Program-made: the position numbers and the translations under genes
Source of the DNA: Sinorhizobium terangae
GTDB taxonomy: Bacteria; Pseudomonadota; Alphaproteobacteria; Rhizobiales; Rhizobiaceae
Reading direction: 5' to 3'
DNA: 64,000 nt
NCBI RefSeq assembly: GCF_029714365.1
Contig: NZ_CP121659.1
Location: 3,309,001-3,373,000 of the forward strand
Shown here: positions 34,365-44,920 of the stretch, one piece after another
How positions within the stretch are numbered: position 1 is the first letter of the stretch
Layout: every line of letters begins with the position of its first letter
The notes under the pieces: generated by a model
What the model saw: the letters and a program-made list of their open reading frames with translations, nothing else
What the model was told of the DNA's origin: nothing
Databases searched by the model: none

Positions 34365-35627
34365 GTGAGCGGCGTCTTTCAAGAGCAACTTCCTTCAGGT
34401 CGACCGAGGCTCCGTTTGGGAACCGATCTCAATGCCCCACTTGGCCAGAACAGGAAGGTAAAGCCTGCCCGCCGGCGCGACTTCCGCAGCTTCTTCGGCT
34501 ATGCGCTCGCAAGCCTCTGTGCCGTCACCGTCGTCGGCCTTTCCGCCTGGAGCGCTCTGGCGCCAGACGGGCTTACCCATGCGCCCAAGGCGTCGGAAGT
34601 TGCCCCAAAAGGCGCAGCATCCGCCGGAGAGACGACGGCTGGAACCGCTGATTCCGCAGGAAGGCGGAAAAATCCTCTTCGCCCGAACGGAGCACTTTCC
34701 GGCGCCCATGTCGAAGAGATGCTGACGAACGACGGGGCGACGGTGACGAAGTACACGCCGCGATCACGCGAAAGCGACGGCCCGGCATTCATCAACGTCG
34801 GACCGGTTCGCGGCCAGGATCCGCGCATGGCGGCGCTGCCGAACGAGGATCTCTTGGAGGAAAGCCCCCAGGGCCGTCTGCCGATTACCGGTCCGGACGG
34901 GCTGAGACCGATGGACCAGTATGCGCGCCCGTGGTCCGGCGCGCGCGGCACCCGCATTGCGCTCGTCGTCGGCGGTCTCGGCCTCAGCCAGACCGGAACG
35001 CAACGGGCGATCCGCGACCTTTCGCCGGACGTGACGCTCGCCTTCGCCGCCGCCGGCAACAGCCTTCAGCGCTGGGTGCAGGACGCGCGACGCGACGGCC
35101 ATGAGATCCTGCTGCAGGTTCCGATGGAGCCCTTCGACTATCCGGACAATGATCCGGGTCCGCACGCGCTCCGCGTTTCATTGGGCGCCACCAAGAACCT
35201 CGCAGAACTGCACCGGAGCATGGGCCAGATCACCAACTATACCGGCATCATGAACTATCTCGGCGGACGCTTCCTCTCCGACGCCGATGCGCTCGAGCCG
35301 GTAATGCGCGACCTCGGCAAGCGCGGGCTGCTCTTCCTCGACGACGGCACATCGGCACAGTCACTCTCGGGCACGCTCGCCGGTGCCTTCGACGTGCCGC
35401 ATGGTTTTGCCGATGTCGTTGTCGACAGTGAGCTCAGCCGCGGCGCAATCCTGCGCAAGCTCGACGAACTGGAGCGCGTCGCAAGGCGAAACGGCACGGC
35501 GATCGGCGTCGCCTCCGCCTTCGATGAAAGCGTGGCGGCAATCTCCGAATGGATGCAGGAGGCGGGCGGGCGCGGCATCGAATTCGTCGGCGTTTCGGCG
35601 CTCGTCAACGATCCGCAACAAAAATGA
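34365..35627 (+). CDS. Divergent polysaccharide deacetylase family protein
   Basis: A 420-residue protein with one N-terminal membrane segment (FFGYALASLCAVTVVGLSAW), a low-complexity linker of about 120 residues, and a C-terminal domain matching the divergent polysaccharide deacetylase family (DUF610/YibQ): IALVVGGLGLSQTGTQRAI, HEILLQVPMEPFDYPDNDPG, MNYLGGRFLSDADALEPVM and GLLFLDDGTS. In this family YibQ-type proteins are often encoded beside envC and ctpA, as here. The GTG at 34365 is used; no upstream ATG fits the frame. Enzyme activity has not been shown for most members. Confidence 0.88.
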   Translation: MSGVFQEQLPSGRPRLRLGTDLNAPLGQNRKVKPARRRDFRSFFGYALASLCAVTVVGLSAWSALAPDGLTHAPKASEVAPKGAASAGETTAGTADSAGRRKNPLRPNGALSGAHVEEMLTNDGATVTKYTPRSRESDGPAFINVGPVRGQDPRMAALPNEDLLEESPQGRLPITGPDGLRPMDQYARPWSGARGTRIALVVGGLGLSQTGTQRAIRDLSPDVTLAFAAAGNSLQRWVQDARRDGHEILLQVPMEPFDYPDNDPGPHALRVSLGATKNLAELHRSMGQITNYTGIMNYLGGRFLSDADALEPVMRDLGKRGLLFLDDGTSAQSLSGTLAGAFDVPHGFADVVVDSELSRGAILRKLDELERVARRNGTAIGVASAFDESVAAISEWMQEAGGRGIEFVGVSALVNDPQQK

Positions 35628-35762
35628 GATAAGCGGGCGAAAGAGAAGGCGCTCCCGATCGGGCTGCTGTATCGCTATGGCGTTGATTTGTGGGGCCCAT
35701 TGCAATGTTTCCGCATCTGGTAAGACGCGCGGCGCCGTAGGGGGCGAGAGAAGGAAGTCAGT

Positions 35763-36290
35763 ATGAGCAAGGACAAAAGCAAGGTCGTGAAGGCGGAAGA
35801 CCTGCCCTACCGGCCCTGCGTCGGGGTCATGGTCCTGAACCGCGAAGGCCTTGTCTGGGTCGGGCATCGGCTCGCCGTCGGCAATTCGGAATATGACGGC
35901 TCGCCGCAACTGTGGCAGATGCCGCAGGGCGGTATCGACGAGGGCGAGGATCCGCTCAAGGCCGCTTACCGCGAGCTTTACGAAGAGACCGGCATTCGCT
36001 CGGTATCACTGCTGGCCGAGGCGCCGAACTGGATCAACTACGATCTGCCGCCGCAATTGATCGGGATCGGCCTCAAGGGCAAGTACCGTGGGCAGACGCA
36101 GCGCTGGTATGCCTTCCGCTTCGAAGGCGAGGAAAGCGAAATCGCCATCAATCCACCGCCCGGCGGCCACGATCCTGAATTCGACGCGTGGGAGTGGAAG
36201 CCGATGCACGAATTGCCGAATCTGATCGTGCCCTTCAAGCGCAAGGTGTACGAGGAAGTCGTTGCAGCCTTCTCCCATCTGGTGCGTTGA
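35763..36290 (+). CDS. rppH: RNA pyrophosphohydrolase (Nudix)
   Basis: Removes pyrophosphate from the 5' end of triphosphorylated mRNA or related dinucleoside polyphosphates, which starts decay. 175 residues; the Nudix box is [20 protein letters not shown] followed by TGI. The context [12 protein letters not shown] and [13 protein letters not shown] is typical of RppH. The ATG at 35763 has GGAAG upstream. It is the last gene before the iron-storage pair on the opposite strand, and a terminator serves that pair at 36394. Confidence 0.93.
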   Translation: MSKDKSKVVKAEDLPYRPCVGVMVLNREGLVWVGHRLAVGNSEYDGSPQLWQMPQGGIDEGEDPLKAAYRELYEETGIRSVSLLAEAPNWINYDLPPQLIGIGLKGKYRGQTQRWYAFRFEGEESEIAINPPPGGHDPEFDAWEWKPMHELPNLIVPFKRKVYEEVVAAFSHLVR

Positions 36291-36393
36291 GGAAATCGGC
36301 GATTTTTCGCGCGCGTTTCTCCGCTGATCCTGCTGCCGGAACCTTCCTTCCGCCTGCGGGCGGCGGGCCGAGGTGACGCCCAGTTCGACCGGT

Positions 36394-36431
36394 AAAGAAA
36401 GAGCGCCTCGCCTTTCAAGGCGACGGCGCTC
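36394..36431 (-). terminator. Rho-independent terminator of bfd-bfr
   Basis: On the minus strand GAGCGCC-TCGCCTT pairs with AAGGCGA-GGCGCTC around a short loop with one mismatch, followed by TTTCTTT. It lies 21 bases after the bfr stop. Confidence 0.78.
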
Positions 36432-36452
36432 GCGTCAGAGAAAGATCAACGC

Positions 36453-36938
36453 TTATTCGGCTTCGTTGGCGGGGGCGGCGTTGAGCTGGCCGTACTTCTG
36501 CTCGCCGATCGTGTCGAGCAGTTGAAGCTGCGACTCGAGGAAGTTGATATGGCCTTCCTCGTCTGCAAGCAGCTCCTCGAAAAGCTTCATCGAGACATAG
36601 TCGCCGGCCGCGTGACAGACATCGCGGGAATTCTTGTAGGCCTTGCGCGCATCATACTCGCCGGCGAGGTCAGCCTTCAGCACTTCCTTGACATTCTGCC
36701 CGATCCGCAGCGGCGCGACCGTCTGCAGGTTCGGATGGCCTTCAAGGAAGATAATGCGGTCGATGAGCTTGTCGGCATGGTGCATTTCCTCGATGGATTC
36801 CTCACGCTCTTTTTTTGCGAGCAGCGTGTAACCCCAGTCTTCGAGGAGGCGGTAATGCAGCCAGTACTGGTTGACGGCACCAAGTTCGAGAAAGAGCGCT
36901 TCGTTAAGCTGCTCGATGACCTTTTTGTCGCCTTTCAA
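36453..36938 (-). CDS. bfr: Bacterioferritin
   Basis: Haem-containing 24-mer iron store. All expected ligands are present: ferroxidase residues Glu18, Glu51, His54, Glu94, Glu127 and His130, and the haem ligand Met52. 161 residues, family-typical. Translation starts inside the end of the upstream bfd gene; the two overlap by 35 bases on the same strand, so synthesis of the store and its electron-donor protein is coupled. Iron control is likely from the upstream Irr-type box. Confidence 0.96.
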   Translation of the reverse strand: MKGDKKVIEQLNEALFLELGAVNQYWLHYRLLEDWGYTLLAKKEREESIEEMHHADKLIDRIIFLEGHPNLQTVAPLRIGQNVKEVLKADLAGEYDARKAYKNSRDVCHAAGDYVSMKLFEELLADEEGHINFLESQLQLLDTIGEQKYGQLNAAPANEAE

Positions 36939-37215
36939 AATCCGCCCTCCGGTTTTCCTCGTGGAATTGTTTTAGGCGGATCATGAAATCAAATATCTCG
37001 GCTTCCGTCGAGTCGCGACGGGCGTGATATTCTTCGGTGGTGCGGATGATGATGTCGACGACGTTCGGAAAGCAGCCGCAGCAACGGCCGCGCTTTTCCA
37101 TCGCGTGATAGACTTTCGCCGGCACGATCAACTGCCAACAGTCTTCGTCGAGGAGGCTGATGATCGTATCTTCGATCTCTTTTTCAGTGATGAAATTGCA
37201 GCTGCAAACCAGCAT
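36904..37215 (-). CDS. bfd: Bacterioferritin-associated ferredoxin-like (2Fe-2S) protein
   Basis: BFD-type [2Fe-2S] protein that passes electrons to bacterioferritin to release iron. The cluster Cys residues appear as VCSCNFIT at the start and [14 protein letters not shown] later. At 103 residues it is longer than the classic 64-residue Bfd; the extra 40 residues are a charged C-terminal helix. The ATG at 37215 fits the promoter 40 bases upstream; in-frame Met codons further out would precede the promoter. It overlaps bfr by 35 bases. Confidence 0.9.
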   Translation of the reverse strand: MLVCSCNFITEKEIEDTIISLLDEDCWQLIVPAKVYHAMEKRGRCCGCFPNVVDIIIRTTEEYHARRDSTEAEIFDFMIRLKQFHEENRRADFERRQKGHRAA

Positions 37216-37254
37216 CTCGTCTTGCCTATCAAACGCAACGCCCTGATTTCTCGC

Positions 37255-37283
37255 ATTAAGCAAAAGAGGATATTTGCCGTCAA
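37255..37283 (-). promoter_or_regulatory. Sigma-70 promoter of bfd-bfr
   Basis: Reading the minus strand: TTGACG (37278-37283), 17-base spacer, CTTAAT (37255-37260). Transcription would begin near 37248, about 33 bases before the bfd start codon. Confidence 0.6.
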
Positions 37284-37316
37284 GAAAAAACTCCTCCCCG
37301 TAAAGTTGAGGGGTAT

Positions 37317-37333
37317 GTTAGATCGGTTCTAAA
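37317..37333. promoter_or_regulatory. Irr-type iron control element upstream of bfd-bfr
   Basis: The minus strand reads TTTAGAA-CCG-ATCTAAC, close to the rhizobial iron control element TTTAGAA-N3-TTCTAAA recognised by Irr. It lies about 34 bases upstream of the -35 box. A half-site (GATTCTAAGG) occurs at 37371-37380. Confidence 0.6.
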
Positions 37334-37504
37334 CTTGACGGAAATCATCGCATTTTCATCGCATTAGCCGATTCTAAGGAGACGGTTTTTTTTCCAGAAC
37401 TTGCAATTTTTGCCGAACAGCCTGCGACATTTTTACACAGGACGAACCCAGGCGCCGCAAACCTTGTGGAACTCACCAGGCGAAGGGCGTGATCTCACCT
37501 AAAC

Positions 37505-40500
37505 TCAGTGGAAGTTGCGCCCTTTCGGTATGACATCGGCCACGTCGGTTGTCGCTTCCGCGTGCTGATTGGGGCGGGCGGGCAGGGCCAGGCGCAATTG
37601 TTTAAGCGCTTTCCTTTCGCGGGCATCGGCTGTCGGCCGCAAGGCCTCGTCCGCACGGTCGTTGGCTGCGAAACGCCGTGCTTGCGTGCGCAAGAGGCCG
37701 AGCATGGGCGTTATGTCCTCGATATGCTCGGCCACCACATGGATGACATCGCTTTCGCTCTGTAAGCGGCCACGGACCTTCACGAGCCGCGAGCCCATGA
37801 CCTCTGCCCGGTATTTCTTGAACATTTTTTCCCAGACAATGATGTTGGCGACGCCGGTCTCGTCCTCGATCGTCATGAAGATGACACCCTTGGCCGAACC
37901 CGGGCGCTGGCGAACGAGCACAAGGCCGGCGACCGTGACCCTTCTTCCTGCGGCGGTCCTCGCCAGATCGCGATTGGCAACTATGCCCATTCGCGAGAAA
38001 TCCTCCCGCATGAAGGAAACAGGGTGAGCCTTCAGCGAAAGCGTCAGGTAGCGGTAGTCGTTGATGACATGCTCCCCAGGGGGCATATCGGGCAGAGTGA
38101 CCGCCGGCTCGGCCTGCAGGTCCGCGGAACCCGCGCCATCGAAAAGCGGCAGGCGCTCGACCGCTGACGCCTCGTCCAGCGCCTTCACCGCCCAGAGGGC
38201 CGCACGCCGATCAAGGCCGATGGAACGGAAGGCATCGGCATCGGCAAGGCGTTCCAGAACGGACCGGGTAAGCCCGGACCGCATCCAGAGATCATGGACG
38301 GAGCGGTATCCCCTGTCGCGATGCGCAACGAGTGCATTCATATCCTCTTGCCTTAGCCCCTTGATCAGCCGGAAGCCCAGCCGGACGGCCTTTTCAGTCC
38401 GGATCACGCCTGCCATCCCGGCATGACGAGGACTGATCGCGGCCTTTTTGAACATGCCTTCGCCCTCAAGCAGTGCGTCCCAGCTCGAAAAATTGATGTC
38501 GACCGGCAGCACCTTGACCCCATGTTCGCGGGCATCGCGCACGAGCTGCGCCGGCGCATAGAAACCCATCGGCTGCGAGTTCAGGATCGCAGCACAGAAG
38601 ACGTCCGGGTAATAGGCCTTGAACCAGGACGAGGCATAGACGAGGGATGCGAAGGAGGCCGCATGGCTCTCGGGAAAGCCGTATTCACCGAACCCCTTGA
38701 TCTGGTTGAAGCAGCGCTCGGCAAACTCCCTGTCGTAACCGTTCTTGACCATGCCCTCGATCATCTTTCGCTCGAAGGTATGGATCGTGCCGGTCCGCTT
38801 GAAAGTCGCCATGGCGCGGCGGAGCTGATCGGCTTCGCTGGGCGAAAAGCCGGCGGCGGTGATCGCGATCTGCATCGCCTGTTCCTGGAACAGCGGCACG
38901 CCGAGCGTCCGGGCAAGGACCGGCCTCAACTCCGGTTTCGGGAAATCGAATACGTTTTCACCCCTACGCTGCGCCTCGCGCCGTTTCAGATAGGGGTGCA
39001 CCATGTTGCCCTGGATGGGGCCGGGGCGGACGATCGCGACCTCGATCACCAGATCATACATTTCGCGCGGCTGGAGACGCGGCAGCATGCTCATCTGCGC
39101 CCGGCTTTCGATCTGGAAGACCCCGACCGTGTCGGCGCGACAGATCATGTCATAAACGACCTTCTTCTGATCCTGATAGATTTCAGCCAGCTCTTTCTTT
39201 TCCTCGTAATGCGCTTCCAATAGCTTGAAGGCCTTGGCGAGGCAGGTCAGCATGCCGAGCGCCAGCACGTCGACCTTCAGGATCTTCAGATGGTCGAGGT
39301 CGTCCTTGTCCCATTCGATCATGTAACGGTCGGGCATGGCCGTGTTCATGATCGGCACCACCTCGTCGAGCCGGTCGCGGGTGATCACGAAGCCGCCGAC
39401 ATGCTGCGATAGGTGCCGCGGAAAGTTCAGGAGAAGGCTGGCATAGCCGAGAACGCGCCTCGTCAGCGGGTCCGAGGCATCGAGACCCGCAGCCTTTGCC
39501 TGCTCCTCGGTGAAGGCCGAAGAACTCCAGCCCCAGATCGAGCTCACCAGCGCCGACTGGACATCCTCCGAAAGGCCGAAGGCCTTGGCAACCTCGCGCC
39601 CGGCGGAACGCGAGCGATAGCTGATCACCGCGGCGGTCAGGCCGGCATGCTCCTTGCCATAGGTCCTGTAGATATGCTGGATGACCTCCTCGCGCCGCTC
39701 ATGTTCGAAATCGACATCGATATCGGGCGGCTCGTCACGGTCGCGGGACAGGAACCGGTCGAAGAGCAGGGTGAACTTTTGCGGATCGACATCGGTGATG
39801 CCGAGGCAGAAGCAGACCGAGGAATTGGCCGCGGATCCCCGCCCCTGGCAAAGAATCTTCTCCTCGCGGGCAAATTTCACCAGCTTGTGCACGGTCAGGA
39901 AATAGGGCTCGTATTTCTTGTCGTTAATGAGTTCCAGCTCATATTCGATCTGCCGCGTCACCTTTTCCGGCACGCCGGCGGGATAGCGTTCGGCCGCACC
40001 TTCGGCGACGAGCCGCTTCAAGGTTTCCGCCGGCGTTTCGCCTTCGGCGTTTTCATCCGGATACTGGTGGCTGAGCTCGTCGAGATTGAAGGCGAGCCGC
40101 TTGAAGAACTTGCGCGCATTGACGATCGCCTCGGGGTAGTCGCTGAAAAGCCGGGCCATTTCCTTCGGGCCCTTCAGGTGCCTCTCGGCATTCTTCTGGA
40201 GAAGGAAGCCGGCGCTCGCGACTGCCACATGTTCCCGAATGGCGGTGACGACATCCGCGAGCGGCCTGTATTGCGGATCGTGATAGAGCGCGTCATTGGT
40301 GGCCAGAAGCCGGACACCGGCCTTCCGGGCGAGAGCGGCAAGAACGGCGAAATCATGCCGGTCGAAGCCGTCGTAACGCGGCGTCATTCCGAGATAGAGC
40401 CGGTTGCCCGCCTGTTGCTGCAGCTTCTCCAGGATACCTCCAAGAAAGCCTGCGTCCGGTCGCCCCTCGCCTTGCATGATGATAAGGAGAAGATCCTCCT

Positions 40501-40858
40501 GCCACTCGAAAAGATCCGCGAGATAAAGCGTGCACTCCCCTTTCTTTGAGCGCAGGTTTCCGGCGCTGAGCAGGCGACACAGATGCCCCCACCCCTTCCT
40601 GTTTCTTGGATAGGCGAGGATATCCGGCGTGCCGTCGGCAAAAACCAGGCGGGCGCCCGGCCGGAAAGGGTAGCCCTCCACTTTTGCCTTGGCATGGGCC
40701 CGGACGACGCCCGCGACGCTGTTGCGATCGGCGATGCCGAGGCCGGCAAGCCCGACCTTCTTGGCAAAGACGATCATCTCCTCGGCGGGTGCTGCTCCTT
40801 CCAGAAAGGAGAAATTCGTACGCGCGCCAAGTTCGTAGAAGGCAGGATCCGCGCTCAT
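37505..40858 (-). CDS. dnaE2: Error-prone DNA polymerase DnaE2 (ImuC)
   Basis: C-family polymerase alpha subunit homologue used for damage-induced mutagenesis with ImuA and ImuB. 1117 residues: an N-terminal PHP domain ([20 protein letters not shown]), the polymerase core with the catalytic Asp pair in [15 protein letters not shown] and the motif [13 protein letters not shown], a helix-hairpin-helix region and a C-terminal OB fold ([20 protein letters not shown]). The start at 40858 gives the usual N-terminus and overlaps imuB by four bases. The third gene of the SOS-controlled cassette. Confidence 0.96.
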   Translation of the reverse strand: MSADPAFYELGARTNFSFLEGAAPAEEMIVFAKKVGLAGLGIADRNSVAGVVRAHAKAKVEGYPFRPGARLVFADGTPDILAYPRNRKGWGHLCRLLSAGNLRSKKGECTLYLADLFEWQEDLLLIIMQGEGRPDAGFLGGILEKLQQQAGNRLYLGMTPRYDGFDRHDFAVLAALARKAGVRLLATNDALYHDPQYRPLADVVTAIREHVAVASAGFLLQKNAERHLKGPKEMARLFSDYPEAIVNARKFFKRLAFNLDELSHQYPDENAEGETPAETLKRLVAEGAAERYPAGVPEKVTRQIEYELELINDKKYEPYFLTVHKLVKFAREEKILCQGRGSAANSSVCFCLGITDVDPQKFTLLFDRFLSRDRDEPPDIDVDFEHERREEVIQHIYRTYGKEHAGLTAAVISYRSRSAGREVAKAFGLSEDVQSALVSSIWGWSSSAFTEEQAKAAGLDASDPLTRRVLGYASLLLNFPRHLSQHVGGFVITRDRLDEVVPIMNTAMPDRYMIEWDKDDLDHLKILKVDVLALGMLTCLAKAFKLLEAHYEEKKELAEIYQDQKKVVYDMICRADTVGVFQIESRAQMSMLPRLQPREMYDLVIEVAIVRPGPIQGNMVHPYLKRREAQRRGENVFDFPKPELRPVLARTLGVPLFQEQAMQIAITAAGFSPSEADQLRRAMATFKRTGTIHTFERKMIEGMVKNGYDREFAERCFNQIKGFGEYGFPESHAASFASLVYASSWFKAYYPDVFCAAILNSQPMGFYAPAQLVRDAREHGVKVLPVDINFSSWDALLEGEGMFKKAAISPRHAGMAGVIRTEKAVRLGFRLIKGLRQEDMNALVAHRDRGYRSVHDLWMRSGLTRSVLERLADADAFRSIGLDRRAALWAVKALDEASAVERLPLFDGAGSADLQAEPAVTLPDMPPGEHVINDYRYLTLSLKAHPVSFMREDFSRMGIVANRDLARTAAGRRVTVAGLVLVRQRPGSAKGVIFMTIEDETGVANIIVWEKMFKKYRAEVMGSRLVKVRGRLQSESDVIHVVAEHIEDITPMLGLLRTQARRFAANDRADEALRPTADARERKALKQLRLALPARPNQHAEATTDVADVIPKGRNFH

Positions 40859-42468
40859 GCGAAAACTCCATGCATGAACCAGCGGGGCGAGGATGTCTCC
40901 CGTCCGTAAAGACCCTCGCGGAACAGCCAGAAACGGCGGCCTTCCTGATCCTCGACCCGGAAGTAGTCGCGGGTCGGATGCCCCTCCCCATCGAGCCACC
41001 ATTCGGCGGCGATGCGCTCCGGTCCCTCGGCACGGGCGACACGATACTGGGTCTTGCGCCAGTTGAAGCTGCGCGGCGCGCCATCGGGCACTTCGGCCGT
41101 CGCTTCGACAAGCTCGGGATGCGTAAAAATCCGGAGCGGGCGGTTTTCGGGACAGGCTTTTTCATCGACCGGACGAGATCCGATGACCGTCGCGACATCC
41201 GTCAGGGGCGCAAATCCGCCCGCGCGTTCCGGCAGATGGCTTTCGGCAAGGGTCGCAAAGGTCAGGCAATCCGGCCCGAAGCGGGCACACAGCTTGTCGG
41301 CGAAGGCGGCGAGCGGCTGGCTTTCATCGGGAACGCCGGAAAAGTCATCCTGGGCAGGATCGAGCCTTTCGCTTCTAAGGACGGACAGCCGAAGGATCTC
41401 GAAACCATATCCGGCATCGAGGTCATCATGAACCGCCTGCAACCGCTCGCGAAAGAGAGCCGCGATCCGATCGGCGTCGTTCAAGGGGACGGCCGCATGC
41501 GCCTGAATGCGGAACACCCGGCCATCGACGCGAATGAGAAGAAGCTCGAACAGGCGCCCGCCTTCGCCATGCCGCTCCAGCGAGAGACGGACATCACCGG
41601 AAAGATGCCGCGCCAGTTCAAGAATGTGCTCTTCGTCCTGAAGCGGTTCGGCAAGGCGGCGTTCGGCAGAAAAGCTCGGAACGGGAAGACGGGGCGAGAG
41701 AGGCTCGTCCGCGTGGCCCCTCGCCTGATCGAGCCGCAGGAGAAGCAAGGAGCCGAAGCGGCGGGTAAGAGGCGCGCGCGGCGCCTGAAGAAGATCACCG
41801 ATCTCTTTCAGCCCGACCCGATCGAGCAAGGCGACGGTTTCCTCCGGCAGGCGCAGGGCGGCGACCGGCAAGGGTGCGAGAACCCGTTCGGCATCCTCGG
41901 GCGCGATGACGGCCGCACTGCCGTAGCGGGCAACCGCCCAGGAGAGGCCCGCAGAGGAGGAGATCACCGCACGCGCCTCGACGCCGAGCAGGAAGAGACG
42001 CGAAAGCACGTCATTGACCAGCACTTTCTCGCCACCGTGAAGATGGGCGCAACCGGTGATGTCGAGGAACAGGCCATCCTTTCCGTCGAGCGCGACCAGC
42101 GGCGTATAGCGATCGCACCAGTCGGCAAGCCCTTCCAGAAGGGCCCGGTCCGCCGCCGGATCGTCGATGATCACGTCGAGCGACGGACACATGGCGCGGG
42201 CGTCCGCCGCCCCCTGGCCCCGCTTCAGGCCCACCCGTTCGGCAAGCGTGTCGAGAGCGACCAGCCGCATGGCATTGTCGATCTTGGCAGCGAACACGAC
42301 GGGCGGATGATCAGGACGCCCTTGCGTAAGCCAGGAGGCGCCCCATCGAATCCGCGCCACTCGATCGGCCGACAGATGCGGAAAATGGATCGACAGAATT
42401 CTCTGATTGCCCGTCTGCCTGAGAAGCGACGGACTGCTCGATGGGGTAGAAGCGGCGGTCATGGGCAT
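40855..42468 (-). CDS. imuB: ImuB, catalytically inactive Y-family polymerase homologue
   Basis: Adapter of the ImuABC mutasome that contacts the beta clamp and DnaE2. The N-terminal half has the DinB/UmuC-like fold ([16 protein letters not shown]...[20 protein letters not shown]) but lacks the paired acidic residues needed for polymerase action, as known for ImuB. 537 residues. The start is uncertain: Met codons at 42468 and 42462 both fit, and both lie inside the imuA coding end, giving an overlap of about 150 bases. It overlaps dnaE2 by four bases. Confidence 0.9.
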   Translation of the reverse strand: MPMTAASTPSSSPSLLRQTGNQRILSIHFPHLSADRVARIRWGASWLTQGRPDHPPVVFAAKIDNAMRLVALDTLAERVGLKRGQGAADARAMCPSLDVIIDDPAADRALLEGLADWCDRYTPLVALDGKDGLFLDITGCAHLHGGEKVLVNDVLSRLFLLGVEARAVISSSAGLSWAVARYGSAAVIAPEDAERVLAPLPVAALRLPEETVALLDRVGLKEIGDLLQAPRAPLTRRFGSLLLLRLDQARGHADEPLSPRLPVPSFSAERRLAEPLQDEEHILELARHLSGDVRLSLERHGEGGRLFELLLIRVDGRVFRIQAHAAVPLNDADRIAALFRERLQAVHDDLDAGYGFEILRLSVLRSERLDPAQDDFSGVPDESQPLAAFADKLCARFGPDCLTFATLAESHLPERAGGFAPLTDVATVIGSRPVDEKACPENRPLRIFTHPELVEATAEVPDGAPRSFNWRKTQYRVARAEGPERIAAEWWLDGEGHPTRDYFRVEDQEGRRFWLFREGLYGRETSSPRWFMHGVFA

Positions 42469-43258
42469 TCCATTCCAGAAAGATATCGGCAGAGGCGTAA
42501 GCCCTGCTTTTTTTGACAAGGACGTGAAAGGCTGGATGACCGATGCTGCCGCAAAGCATCGCGCCATCGGGAAGAGGTCGCTCGCCGGCCGATGCCGGCT
42601 TGATCTGTAGCCGGTAAAAGGCGCTGCTGGCCTCCTCCTCGCCCGCCTGCCGGAAGAGGAAAAGAGGCACTCCGCCCGCCCGGGCCCTTACATGCAGGCG
42701 CCTGCTCTCGCTCAAGGCGAGACAGGCGGGATTGCCGCGGATTTCCAGAACGACGGCCGCAAAGACCGGTACCGAAAGAGCCGTTTCGGCAACCCAGAGC
42801 GCATCCTTGACCGTACGTATCGAAACGAACAGGAAGCGCTCGATGTCGAGCCCATAGGATTTGAGGCCCGGCGCATATGGAAATCCGGCCTCACGAGAGG
42901 CAAGCGCCTGACTGATCCACAGGACCGGTGCCAGATGACCTTTCTCCTTCTTTCGCCGCTGACAGAGCACCGCAAGCGCCGTCACGAAACCGGCGGCTGC
43001 ACCCGCATCGCGCGTTTCGGCATTGCGGATTTCCGTCATGCCCGCAAGCGGCAGCCCGCCTTCGAGCACGTCATCAAGCGGCGGGACGCCAAGGGGCAGG
43101 ATCTTGTTGCGGGATGCCTCCTCTCTTTGGCGCCGGAAACCGGCAGGATCGGCCGCCTTGGCTGCACGCAGGACCCCGGGCAGCCGGCGATTTTCAATCT
43201 GCGCAATGGTTTCGCGGAGGGAAAGAACGGTTTCCCGCTGCACGGCTTTCTCGGCCAT
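42311..43258 (-). CDS. imuA: ImuA, SulA/RecA-like mutasome protein
   Basis: First gene of the imuA-imuB-dnaE2 cassette; a RecA-fold protein that supports DnaE2-dependent mutagenesis. 315 residues with LPLGVPPLDDVLEGGLPLAG at the start of the RecA-like core, LWISQALASREAG and FAAVVLEIRGNPACLALSES. The Walker A region is degenerate. The ATG at 43258 is 20 bases downstream of a LexA box; an in-frame Met five codons earlier would lie nearer the box. Confidence 0.88.
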   Translation of the reverse strand: MAEKAVQRETVLSLRETIAQIENRRLPGVLRAAKAADPAGFRRQREEASRNKILPLGVPPLDDVLEGGLPLAGMTEIRNAETRDAGAAAGFVTALAVLCQRRKKEKGHLAPVLWISQALASREAGFPYAPGLKSYGLDIERFLFVSIRTVKDALWVAETALSVPVFAAVVLEIRGNPACLALSESRRLHVRARAGGVPLFLFRQAGEEEASSAFYRLQIKPASAGERPLPDGAMLCGSIGHPAFHVLVKKSRAYASADIFLEWNAHDRRFYPIEQSVASQADGQSENSVDPFSASVGRSSGADSMGRLLAYARAS

Positions 43259-43278
43259 GACGGTCGGCTCCACCAGAT

Positions 43279-43293
43279 GTTCACTTTATGTTC
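43279..43293. promoter_or_regulatory. LexA box of the imuA-imuB-dnaE2 operon
   Basis: GTTC-ACTTTAT-GTTC, an exact match to the alphaproteobacterial LexA consensus GTTC-N7-GTTC, 20 bases upstream of imuA. It predicts SOS induction of the cassette. Confidence 0.88.
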
Positions 43294-43425
43294 CTATGGA
43301 TTCCAGAGCCCGCCGCAAGAGTCAACAACGATGTTTGAGAATTTATTCCTCATCCTGCCCTGGCAGAATTCAACACTCGAAAAACAAAGGAGAAATCGTT
43401 ATATGAAGGGCAACAAGGAGTGCCC

Positions 43426-43860
43426 ATGGCCCGCATTGACCAGACCGATGATTGGCGGGAACGCCACGCACCGACGCTCAGCACATTCGAACTGCTTGCG
43501 CTCGAAGCCTATAGCCATCTGCCGGAGGAATTCCGCAAGCTGACGACCGATCTCATGATCGAAGTCGCCGATTTTCCAAGCGACGACGTCTTCGAAGACA
43601 TGGCGCTTGAAACGCCTTTCGACCTGCTTGGCCTGTTCGAAGGCCGCGGGATCGGCGAACGCTTCACCATGGAGACTGGCCAATTTCCGAACCGCATCAC
43701 GCTCTATCGCCGCCCGATCCTCGACTACTGGGCGGAAAACGAGGAAACGCTGGGTGACATCATCACCCATGTGCTGATCCATGAGATCGGCCACCATTTC
43801 GGCCTTTCCGACGACGACATGGAGCGGATCGAGGCCAGCGTCGAACACGTGGGCGGGTAG
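43426..43860 (+). CDS. Metallopeptidase family protein (zincin-like)
   Basis: A 144-residue small zincin. HVLIHEIGHHFGLSDDDM gives the HExxHxxGxxD zinc motif. The rest, including ITLYRRPILDYWAEN and DIITHVLI, matches the metallopeptidase family formerly called DUF1025. The ATG at 43426 has AAGGAG five bases upstream; a GTG at 43420 is less likely. The gene lies divergent from imuA. Substrates are not known for the family. Confidence 0.87.
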   Translation: MARIDQTDDWRERHAPTLSTFELLALEAYSHLPEEFRKLTTDLMIEVADFPSDDVFEDMALETPFDLLGLFEGRGIGERFTMETGQFPNRITLYRRPILDYWAENEETLGDIITHVLIHEIGHHFGLSDDDMERIEASVEHVGG

Positions 43861-43916
43861 TCCAGGAAAAAGCGTGTAACAGTTTTCCGTCCCTCACCTG
43901 ACTTTCAACGCAAGCC

Positions 43917-44105
43917 TCAGTCTTCGATCTTGCGCGCTTCCGACACGAGCATGATCGGAACGCCGTCGCGGATCGGATAAGCGAGACGGGCCTTTTCGGA
44001 TATCAGTTCCTGCGCTTCCGCGTCATAGCTCAACCGCCCCTTCGTCAGCGGGCAGACGAGCAGTTCGAGGAGTTTCGGATCGACCTTGATGGCATTGACA
44101 TCCAT
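43917..44105 (-). CDS. Trm112-like protein (YcaR family)
   Basis: A 62-residue protein of the Trm112/YcaR family: [20 protein letters not shown] and [20 protein letters not shown]. Bacterial members keep one or few of the zinc Cys residues; here only one Cys (VCP) is present, so zinc binding is doubtful. In eukaryotes and archaea the fold activates methyltransferases; the bacterial role is less clear. It follows the LON-domain gene by nine bases and is probably in the same transcript. Confidence 0.9.
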   Translation of the reverse strand: MDVNAIKVDPKLLELLVCPLTKGRLSYDAEAQELISEKARLAYPIRDGVPIMLVSEARKIED

Positions 44106-44114
44106 GGCTTTGCC

Positions 44115-44795
44115 CTACTGGAGGATGTTGTCGAGGTCGCCGAAATTGCGGGCAAGCACGATCTCGGTGATCGCAATCAGCGTTTCGGCGCGGGTCTTCA
44201 GGTCAGGCGCTTCCAGCAGCGCCTGCTTTTCCGCCGGGCCGTAGGGCGACATCATCGCCATGGAATTGACGAGCGTGCGGTTGCTCGCCCGCTCGACGCT
44301 CTCCCAGTCCGCCTCCAGCTTGTTGGCGTCGAGATAGGCGCGGAAAGCGGCGAGCAGCGCCTCGCGGTCGACCAGGCCCTCATCGTCGGGATTTTCGAGA
44401 TCGGTTGCGAAGGGGCCGATGCGGAAGCGGCGATAGCCGCGGCAGCCAGCCACCTCGGCGAAGAGGCGGTAGCGGCACACACCGGTGACCGAGGTGATGT
44501 AGCGCCCGTCACCGGTCTCCGCAAAGGAGGTGATGCGGCCGATGCAGCCGACCTGGCAAAGCGCCGGCACGGGCCCCGAGTCGATATCGTTGCGCCCCTC
44601 GGAGAAGGAGGGCTGGACGATGCCGATCAGCCGGTTTCCGGCAAGCGCGTCATCGAACATCGCAAGATAGCGCGGTTCGAAGATATTGAGCGGAAGTTGC
44701 GCGCCTGGAAGCAGGAGCGCGCCCGTCAGCGGAAATACCGGAAGGATCTCCGGCAAGTCCTGAGGACCGAGGTAGCGCGCATTTCCGACATGCAT
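44115..44795 (-). CDS. LON peptidase substrate-binding domain protein
   Basis: A 226-residue stand-alone LON N-terminal domain: LPEILPVFPLTGALLLPGAQ, LNIFEPRYLAMFDDAL and GCIGRITSFAETGDGRYITS. No ATPase or protease part is present, so it is not Lon itself. The ATG at 44795 starts the conserved part; the frame extends to 44843. The upstream gene in the same direction is the thioredoxin-TPR protein, suggesting a protein quality-control transcript. Confidence 0.92.
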   Translation of the reverse strand: MHVGNARYLGPQDLPEILPVFPLTGALLLPGAQLPLNIFEPRYLAMFDDALAGNRLIGIVQPSFSEGRNDIDSGPVPALCQVGCIGRITSFAETGDGRYITSVTGVCRYRLFAEVAGCRGYRRFRIGPFATDLENPDDEGLVDREALLAAFRAYLDANKLEADWESVERASNRTLVNSMAMMSPYGPAEKQALLEAPDLKTRAETLIAITEIVLARNFGDLDNILQ

Positions 44796-44920
44796 TCTGG
44801 TAGACCTTGCAGATACCGGATTGCCGCGCCTCATCGCAGGCACGACCCCCGATCAAGAAATGGTGCGTCCCTTGAAAATCTCAAGGGAAAAAGACGCGGA
44901 TCCTGCTGCAGTCTTGCCGC

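Noticed and set aside
40606..42516. Plus-strand frame of 636 codons opposite imuB and dnaE2
   Set aside because: Antisense shadow across the start of dnaE2 and most of imuB.
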